Assembly: GCF_004745485.1 (NCBI RefSeq)
Contig: NZ_RHFG01000003.1
Coordinates: forward strand, 62,001 to 126,000
Reading direction: 5' to 3'
DNA from: Brevibacterium sp. S22
GTDB taxonomy: Bacteria > Actinomycetota > Actinomycetes > Actinomycetales > Brevibacteriaceae
DNA: 64,000 nucleotides
Below the pieces are notes generated by a model. That model made no database searches, had not been told where the DNA came from, and was given only the letters and a program-made list of their open reading frames with translations. The position numbers were made by a program, and so were the translations under genes. Of this stretch, positions 59,401 through 64,000 are shown piece by piece; positions within the stretch are counted from its first letter, which is position 1; every line of letters begins with the position of its first letter.

Positions 59401-59438
59401 AACTGCCCCGCACACCACTCTCGGTGTGCGGGGCAGTT
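59401..59438. terminator. Bidirectional terminator between ThiD/PdxK and rpmE2
   Basis: AACTGCCCCGCACACC (59401-59416) and GGTGTGCGGGGCAGTT (59423-59438) form a perfect 16-bp stem with a 6-base loop between convergent genes. Confidence 0.85.
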
Positions 59439-59466
59439 CGTATGAAGCTGTTGGGAACGCCTGAGA

Positions 59467-59721
59467 TCAGCGCTTGCCGAAGCCCTTGTAGCGATCCTTG
59501 AACTTCTCCACGCGGCCGGCGGAGTCGAGGATGCGCTGCTTGCCCGTGTAGAACGGGTGCGAGGCCGACGAGATCTCGACGTCGATCACGGGGTAGGTGT
59601 TGCCGTCTTCCCACTCGATGGTCTTGTCGCTCTTAGCGGTGGAGCGGGTGAGGAACTTGGTGCCGGAAGCCAGATCGTTGAACACGATCGGCGCGTATTC
59701 CGGGTGGATGTCCTTCTTCAT
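59467..59721 (-). CDS. rpmE2: 50S ribosomal protein L31 type B
   Basis: An 84-residue L31 paralogue: [20 protein letters not shown], the [20 protein letters not shown] strand pair, [20 protein letters not shown] and a basic end, [11 protein letters not shown]. It lacks the CxxC zinc cysteines of the primary L31 (C-minus form), so it is expected to replace that form under zinc limitation. The ATG at 59721 is chosen by family start and an AGAGG site upstream. The open frame to 59772 adds unconserved residues. No obvious Zur box was found by eye. Confidence 0.95.
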   Translation of the reverse strand: MKKDIHPEYAPIVFNDLASGTKFLTRSTAKSDKTIEWEDGNTYPVIDVEISSASHPFYTGKQRILDSAGRVEKFKDRYKGFGKR

Positions 59722-59886
59722 ATTCTTACCTCTGCTGAATTCTTTCAGGCGCCTGATATGGGTCCGACCCATCTGCCAGTGCCCGAATTCGTCTGCTGGA
59801 CACGCTCCGAACCGTAGGAACCGGACACGGAGCGACAGTCAATTCTAACTGATGGGCCCAGACAAAGCGATTCGACACGGATCTCC

Positions 59887-59892
59887 TACACT
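59887..59892 (+). promoter_or_regulatory. -10 element of the YbaK-like gene (leaderless)
   Basis: TACACT ends six bases before the ATG at 59899. The GTG two codons earlier would start directly on the -10 and is therefore rejected. Confidence 0.5.
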
Positions 59893-59898
59893 GTGGCC

Positions 59899-60450
59899 AT
59901 GACCACGAAGGAACGCCTCTCCACCCAGTTCAATCTCCAATCCGCCGCAGAAGCTCCGGAGCTCATGGCCGAATCGACGGCCGCTGCTCTTCAGACGGTT
60001 TCCGGGGATGTCGACGTATTCGCCATCGATCCGCAGATCGCGGACACCGCAGCTCTCCTCGGTGCCACGGATCTGCCTCCGGCCACCTCCGCGAACTGTG
60101 TCCTCGTAGCCGGTTCACGGGGCGGCGAAGAACGCATCGCCGCATGCATGGTGCTCGCGAACACCCGCGCCGATGTCAACAAACGAGTCAAAAAGCTCCT
60201 CGACGTCCGTAAGGCCTCATTCCTCCCGCTCGAGCGCGCCGTGAGCGAATCCGGGATGGAGTACGGCGGGATCGGACCGGTCGGTCTGCCAGAGAACTAC
60301 CGGGTTCTCATCGATTCCCGGGTCGCCGAGGCCGACGAACTCATCATCGGTTCCGGTATCCGCGGCTCCAAGCTGCTTCTCTCCGGTTCCACCCTTGCGT
60401 CCCTACCCGGCGCCGAGGTGATCGAGGACCTGGCCAACGAGATCGATTGA
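59899..60450 (+). CDS. YbaK/EbsC-family (Cys-tRNA(Pro)/prolyl-tRNA deacylase-like) protein
   Basis: A 183-residue YbaK/ProX-type domain protein that may hydrolyse mischarged aminoacyl-tRNA. Key text: ATSANCVLVAGSRGGEERIA, VNKRVKKLLDVRKASFLPLE with the lysine of the deacylase site, and ESGMEYGGIGPVGLPENYRV, the conserved GG-IGPVGLP loop, then RGSKLLLSGSTLASLPGAEV. The ATG at 59899 is preferred over the GTG at 59893. It stands alone, convergent with the putative phosphatase gene. The tRNA substrate cannot be predicted. Confidence 0.9.
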   Translation: MTTKERLSTQFNLQSAAEAPELMAESTAAALQTVSGDVDVFAIDPQIADTAALLGATDLPPATSANCVLVAGSRGGEERIAACMVLANTRADVNKRVKKLLDVRKASFLPLERAVSESGMEYGGIGPVGLPENYRVLIDSRVAEADELIIGSGIRGSKLLLSGSTLASLPGAEVIEDLANEID

Positions 60451-60466
60451 CGGTGTCGTTCGGTCC

Positions 60467-60493
60467 GGTGCCACCGGTCTGTCCGGTGGCACC
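60467..60493. terminator. Hairpin between YbaK-like and phosphatase genes
   Basis: GGTGCCACC (60467-60475) pairs with GGTGGCACC (60485-60493) around a 9-base loop, between convergent genes. Confidence 0.65.
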
Positions 60494-60513
60494 TGTCGGA
60501 ACGGTCCCGCCTG

Positions 60514-61290
60514 TCAGTCCAGTCCGGCTCGTGCGATGACGAAATCGATGAGTGGGGCATAGAGGTTCGGCACCACATCGTCATCGAGCGGGACGGTCGC
60601 CTCGATCTGCCCCTGCGATTCGGCGACGAAGAGCGCCGGATCATTGCAGTCGGCATAGCCGATGGTCCGCAGTCCCCTGCTCGAGGCAGCTCCGGCCCAC
60701 CCATGGTCGGCGACGACGAGTTCGGGAGCCGATCCGCCGCGGGCAGCGAAATCGTCGAGAAGCGCATGCATAGGTTCTGCCAGGTGGGTGTGCGGGCTGC
60801 CGCCGTGCAGGTGCCAGGTCCAGACGTTGTTGATCTGCCGGACGTCACCGCCGATCTCCGGAACCGGGATGAAGTGATCCCGAGTGTCGATGACCGCTCC
60901 GGCGGACTTCGCGGCTCGGGCGATGGCCATGTGGACGGGCAGGAGCCCGGCCGGGTGACCTGTGGCGAAGAGGATCCGGCCACCGGCACGGCTGACCTCA
61001 CCGACCGCCTCGGCGAGCTTCTCCAGGGCCGCGATGCATCTGTCTGTGGAGATCGTGTCCACGCCTTCGACGAATTCGGGATCGGGCCGCAGACCGCAGC
61101 GTTCGACCATGAGCGCGAACACGGATTCGAAGTCCCAGTCGCGGGTCAGCTCGACGCCGAAGTCGAACTGTCGTTCCTGGTCGAGGAAACGGCGGATATG
61201 GGAGAGGTTGTTCTCCCTCGGTGTGGCGACCTCACCGGTGATGCGTCCGGCTTCAAGGGCATGGGCTAAGGTGCTGCGGTTCATCGACAT
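60514..61290 (-). CDS. Putative phosphatase, actinobacterial family
   Basis: A 258-residue soluble protein resembling a group of actinobacterial proteins annotated as phosphatases. Conserved-looking blocks are ILFATGHPAGLLPVHMAIAR, WTWHLHGGSPHTHLAEPMHA, PELVVADHGWAGAASSRGLR and YADCNDPALFVAESQGQIEA. The several His and Asp residues, such as HLHGG and ADHG, suggest a metal or phosphate site. The reaction is not established. The ATG at 61290 follows a GAG-rich stretch. A frame to 61323 overlaps the RhuM gene stop. The gene lies 26 bases after it. Confidence 0.75.
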   Translation of the reverse strand: MSMNRSTLAHALEAGRITGEVATPRENNLSHIRRFLDQERQFDFGVELTRDWDFESVFALMVERCGLRPDPEFVEGVDTISTDRCIAALEKLAEAVGEVSRAGGRILFATGHPAGLLPVHMAIARAAKSAGAVIDTRDHFIPVPEIGGDVRQINNVWTWHLHGGSPHTHLAEPMHALLDDFAARGGSAPELVVADHGWAGAASSRGLRTIGYADCNDPALFVAESQGQIEATVPLDDDVVPNLYAPLIDFVIARAGLD

Positions 61291-61316
61291 TCGCTCGCTC
61301 TCGAGGGTGGTTCTGG

Positions 61317-62255
61317 TCAACATGTCTCCGGGATGATCATACGAATGATGAGAGCAATCATCAGCTCCTTCTCTGAAGGATCACTCATAGCAACCAGCAG
61401 CGTGATGGCGGCGAGAGCGTTGTTCGCGATGCGCTGATGCCCGTCGCGGCCGATCAGTGCATTGTTGCGATCGAGAAAGGTGACGAACAGAGCAGCTGCA
61501 CTGCGCTTGTTCCCGTCGGAAAGAGGATGGTCCTTGACAACGAAGTAGAGCAGATTCGCGGCCTTTTCCTCAACTGTGGGATAAAGCTCGTGGTCGCCAA
61601 ATCCTTGGTAGATCGCCCCAATGATGCCTTCCAGACCGTCACCGCGCTCGTTTCCGAAGAGTTGATCGTTGGGGAACCTCTGTGCCAAACGTCTGATGAT
61701 GTCGCGTGCACCTTCCACCGTCAGCGACCAGTCCGGCGCCGTATTCGGCCACGCAAGGATGCTGCCCTCATCGAAGTCGCGCAGGAGCGAGAAGCTCGGA
61801 ACGTAGGTCGAAAGCACATCTGCCACTCCCGACACCAGTTCGTCATTCGACCGAGCCAGAACGGACACGATCGTGCCGATCTCAGACAGCCGCCGTTCGT
61901 TGAGTGCAGCGCCGTCGATCACATATCGCCGGAGAACGTTGTTCGCCCATTTCCGAAAGCGCACCCCCTCTGCCGATTTCACCCGGTATCCGACAGAGAG
62001 CACCAGGTCGAGGTCGTAGTGTTCGACCTGGTAGGTCTTTCCGTCCGATGCAGTTGTCGCAAATTTTGCGACAACTGGAAGGCCGGCGAGTTCTTCGCGT
62101 TGGGCATTAGCGATGTGTTTGCCGATCGTCTTGATATCCCGGCCGAACAGCTCAGCCAACTGTTTTCGTGTCAGCCACACAGAGTCCCGTGTAGTACGTA
62201 CATCCAACCGGACGCCGCCATCTTCAGTTCGAAAGATTTCCACCGACTCACTCAT
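61317..62255 (-). CDS. RhuM-family protein with C-terminal Doc/Fic domain
   Basis: A 312-residue two-domain protein. Residues about 1-150 are RhuM-like: FRTEDGGVRLDVRTTRDSVW, LTRKQLAELFGRDIKTIGKH, DGKTYQVEHYDLDLVLSVGY and RFRKWANNVLRRYVIDG. Residues about 195-312 are a Fic/Doc domain with VKDHPLSDGNKRSAAALFVT, the HxLxDGNKR form of the Fic motif (Doc type, expected to transfer phosphate and not AMP). No antitoxin gene is adjacent. The DNA is slightly less GC-rich than its neighbours, suggesting acquisition. The ATG at 62255 has a TACGGT -10 six bases upstream. A GTG at 62261 is rejected. Confidence 0.88.
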   Translation of the reverse strand: MSESVEIFRTEDGGVRLDVRTTRDSVWLTRKQLAELFGRDIKTIGKHIANAQREELAGLPVVAKFATTASDGKTYQVEHYDLDLVLSVGYRVKSAEGVRFRKWANNVLRRYVIDGAALNERRLSEIGTIVSVLARSNDELVSGVADVLSTYVPSFSLLRDFDEGSILAWPNTAPDWSLTVEGARDIIRRLAQRFPNDQLFGNERGDGLEGIIGAIYQGFGDHELYPTVEEKAANLLYFVVKDHPLSDGNKRSAAALFVTFLDRNNALIGRDGHQRIANNALAAITLLVAMSDPSEKELMIALIIRMIIPETC

Positions 62256-62261
62256 GATCAC

Positions 62262-62267
62262 ACCGTA
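62262..62267 (-). promoter_or_regulatory. -10 element of the RhuM-Doc gene (leaderless)
   Basis: On the minus strand TACGGT ends six bases before the ATG at 62255, although it lies only 23 bases after the TrmH-family gene stop. Confidence 0.45.
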
Positions 62268-62289
62268 GCCTGAAGCACTGACTCAGCCT

Positions 62290-63213
62290 TTACCCCTCCT
62301 GCAGGGCGAAGCAAGTCACCGCCGAGGCGGCCGCGACGTTGAGGGAGTCGACTCCCCCGCTCATGGGGATCATCACGGTCGAATCGCACGCGGCGATCGT
62401 CGATCGATGCAGGCCGTCGCCTTCGGTGCCGAAGATGACCGCGGTGCGTTCGGGAGCAATGTCAGCGAAATCGCGCAGCCCCACGGAATCGTCATCGAGG
62501 GCAAGGGCCGCGACATGGAAACCAGCGTCCTGGAGTGTGCGGATGCCGTCGGGCCAGGAGCCGATGCGGGTCCAGGGAACCTGGAACACCGTGCCCATGG
62601 ACACTCTGATCGACCGGCGATAGAGCGGATCGGCGCAGCGCGGGGTCACCAAAACGGCGTCGACGCCGAAGGCCGCTGCCGACCGGAAGATCGCACCGAC
62701 ATTCGTATGGTCGACGATGTCCTCGATGACGACGATGCGTCTGGCATCGGCGACCACTGCGGCGGGAGCGGGAAGAGTCGGACGGTGCATGGCGGCCAGG
62801 GCGCCGCGGTGGAGGTGGAAGCCGGTCAGCGATTCGACGGCGGCATCCGTGCCGATGAAGATCGGCACATCGTTGGTCGCGATGACATCGGCTAAGTCGA
62901 ACAGCCATTTCGGGCTCGTCAGATAGGACCGGGGCACCATTCCGGAGGCGTGGGACCGGCGGATGATCTTCGAGGACTCGGCGATGAAGAGGCCTTCGGC
63001 GGGTTCGCGCACTCGGCGCAGGGCCACGTCGGTCAGCTGCGTGTAGTCGTGCAGTTCGGCGGCAGTGACCGATCCGGAGTCAGAGGTTCGGGATGCGTCC
63101 GCGGCGAGCACGTCCTCGTCGAAGAAGCGCAGGCGCTCGGAGCCGATCCCGAGTTCACTCGCGCGATCGATGATCTGGCGCCTCGTCAGAGGAGCTTTGG
63201 CCGGAGTGTTCAC
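62290..63213 (-). CDS. TrmH/SpoU-family RNA 2'-O-methyltransferase
   Basis: A 307-residue SPOUT methyltransferase. The N-terminal substrate-binding region (VREPAEGLFIAESSKIIRRS) precedes the catalytic domain: RIVVIEDIVDHTNVGAIFRS (motif 1, Asn), ERTAVIFGTEGDGLHRSTIA (motif 2) and VMIPMSGGVDSLNVAAASAV (motif 3). The target could be 23S rRNA or tRNA. The start is GTG. It is separated by 30 bases from the TauE/SafE gene upstream on the same strand. Confidence 0.92.
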   Translation of the reverse strand: MNTPAKAPLTRRQIIDRASELGIGSERLRFFDEDVLAADASRTSDSGSVTAAELHDYTQLTDVALRRVREPAEGLFIAESSKIIRRSHASGMVPRSYLTSPKWLFDLADVIATNDVPIFIGTDAAVESLTGFHLHRGALAAMHRPTLPAPAAVVADARRIVVIEDIVDHTNVGAIFRSAAAFGVDAVLVTPRCADPLYRRSIRVSMGTVFQVPWTRIGSWPDGIRTLQDAGFHVAALALDDDSVGLRDFADIAPERTAVIFGTEGDGLHRSTIAACDSTVMIPMSGGVDSLNVAAASAVTCFALQEG

Positions 63214-63243
63214 GGCGGTGCTCCGTTCACTGCTCGTCTCCGA

Positions 63244-64000
63244 TCACAGCGTGACGATCCGCCAGATCGCGACGAGTCCGAGGATCACGATGACCGTGCG
63301 CAGCAGCACCGGCGAGAACCTTCTGCCGATCCGCGCCCCGAAATACCCTCCGATGAGCGAGCCGATGGCGATGCAGATGACGGCGATCCAATTGATCCGA
63401 TCATGACCGACGATGATGTAGGTGCTCGCCGAGACCGTATTGACGACGAGGACGAGGACGTTCTTCAGTCCGTTGAGTCGCTGCAGGTCATCGGGCAGCA
63501 GCAGACCGAGCAGGGCGATGAGGATGATGCCCTGCGCGGCGGCGAAGTATCCGCCGTAGATCGCAGTGAGGAAGACGACGAGGAGGACGGCCAGGTACCG
63601 TCCTGTCGTCAGCGTGTCCCCCGCCTCGGCGGCCATGTGTTCGACTCCGGATTCCTGGGCTCGACGCAGCGACCGGTTCTTCAGGTAGCGCGAGAGGTAC
63701 GGCTGTCCCACAACCATGATCAGAGCCACGAAGAGGAGGACTGGAACGATCGTCTCGAAGGCATCCTCGGGCAGGTGCAACAGCAGATACGCCCCGGTCA
63801 GAGACCCGAGCAGGGAGGCGGGAACGAACCCGAGGATCCGTCTCCACTGCCCTCGCAGCTCTTCGCGGTATCCGAATGAGGAGGCGATATTGCCGGGGAT
63901 CAGACCGACCGCGTTGCTCATCGTCGACACCACCGGCGGCACCCCGAAGGCGACAAGCGCTGGGAAGGTGATGAGCGTTCCGGACCCGACGACGGCATTG
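63244..64000 (-). CDS. TauE/SafE-family membrane transporter, N-terminus cut by window edge
   Basis: The 252 codons present encode a polytopic membrane protein. AVVGSGTLITFPALVAFGVP near the open end, then STMSNAVGLIPGNIASSFGY, is the first TauE/SafE repeat. GGYFAAAQGIILIALLGLLL and LKNVLVLVVNTVSASTYIIV belong to the second repeat. The C-terminus is GLVAIWRIVTL. The start codon and first residues lie beyond base 64000; an internal GTG at 63942 is not the true start. This family exports sulfite, sulfonates or related anions. Substrate unknown. Confidence 0.9.
   Translation of the reverse strand, partial: NAVVGSGTLITFPALVAFGVPPVVSTMSNAVGLIPGNIASSFGYREELRGQWRRILGFVPASLLGSLTGAYLLLHLPEDAFETIVPVLLFVALIMVVGQPYLSRYLKNRSLRRAQESGVEHMAAEAGDTLTTGRYLAVLLVVFLTAIYGGYFAAAQGIILIALLGLLLPDDLQRLNGLKNVLVLVVNTVSASTYIIVGHDRINWIAVICIAIGSLIGGYFGARIGRRFSPVLLRTVIVILGLVAIWRIVTL

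Overview
The window is GC-rich chromosomal DNA of an actinobacterium, most likely a Brevibacterium or a close relative in the Micrococcales. The evidence is a complete Pup-proteasome locus (dop, pup, prcB, prcA, pafA, arc/mpa), mycothiol synthesis (mshC), RbpA, SecA2, the PafBC activator and the imuA'-imuB-dnaE2 mutasome. It also has a putrescine oxidase very like the Micrococcus/Rhodococcus enzymes. From memory, the order of much of 5-38 kb follows the Rv2050-Rv2137 segment of Mycobacterium tuberculosis, so most of it is conserved core genome. No insertion sequence, prophage, integron or CRISPR array was seen.

Layout. 0-3.3 kb: a minus-strand putrescine operon (oxidase, APC permease, AraC regulator cut by the window edge). 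3.4-8.3 kb: an RlpA-like envelope protein, a small protein, a glycerophosphodiesterase, rbpA, a polyprenol-phosphate mannosyltransferase and an amidohydrolase-like protein without its metal ligands. 8.4-12.4 kb: a 5'-3' exonuclease fused to a DnaQ-type 3'-5' exonuclease, then secA2. 12.5-18.3 kb (minus): helY, tatC, tatA, pafC, pafB. 18.4-21.5 kb: a DUF3866 gene facing two FKBP isomerases across a 600-bp non-coding island of short repeats. 21.6-30.8 kb (minus): pafA, prcA, prcB, pup, dop, arc/mpa, trmI and a site-2 protease, with a plus-strand DUF3054 membrane gene between dop and arc. 30.9-41.4 kb: alternating single genes (RecB-like nuclease, HAD hydrolase, PAC2, mshC, SCO1664/DUF3090 pair, degenerate aldo/keto reductase, uppP, histidine phosphatase, DUF5703, DMT transporter, M20 peptidase), followed by tRNA-Leu(GAG). 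41.9-48.2 kb: a fatty-acid locus of two divergent transcripts around a TetR operator. 48.3-50.6 kb: metX-metY. 50.8-56.9 kb: dnaE2, imuB, imuA' behind an SOS box, plus an unannotated 45-codon gene. 57-64 kb: methyltransferases, a ThiD/PdxK kinase, L31 type B, a YbaK protein, a putative phosphatase, a RhuM-Doc/Fic protein and a truncated TauE/SafE gene.

How the genes work together. Pup is made by pup and deamidated by Dop, attached to substrates by PafA, and the tagged proteins are unfolded by Arc/Mpa for the PrcAB core. PafBC and LexA are the two main actinobacterial DNA-damage regulators, and the window holds both pafBC and an SOS-boxed mutasome. TatAC and SecA2 handle folded-protein and accessory export. 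RbpA has an upstream match to a sigma-R/SigH thiol-stress promoter, which fits a mycothiol-using cell.

Expression signals. Many first genes of transcripts have a TANNNT -10 hexamer ending only 6-7 bases before the start codon, which predicts leaderless mRNAs. Several divergent pairs share or nearly share -10 elements. Convergent gene pairs often meet at strong hairpins, including one perfect 62-bp palindrome.
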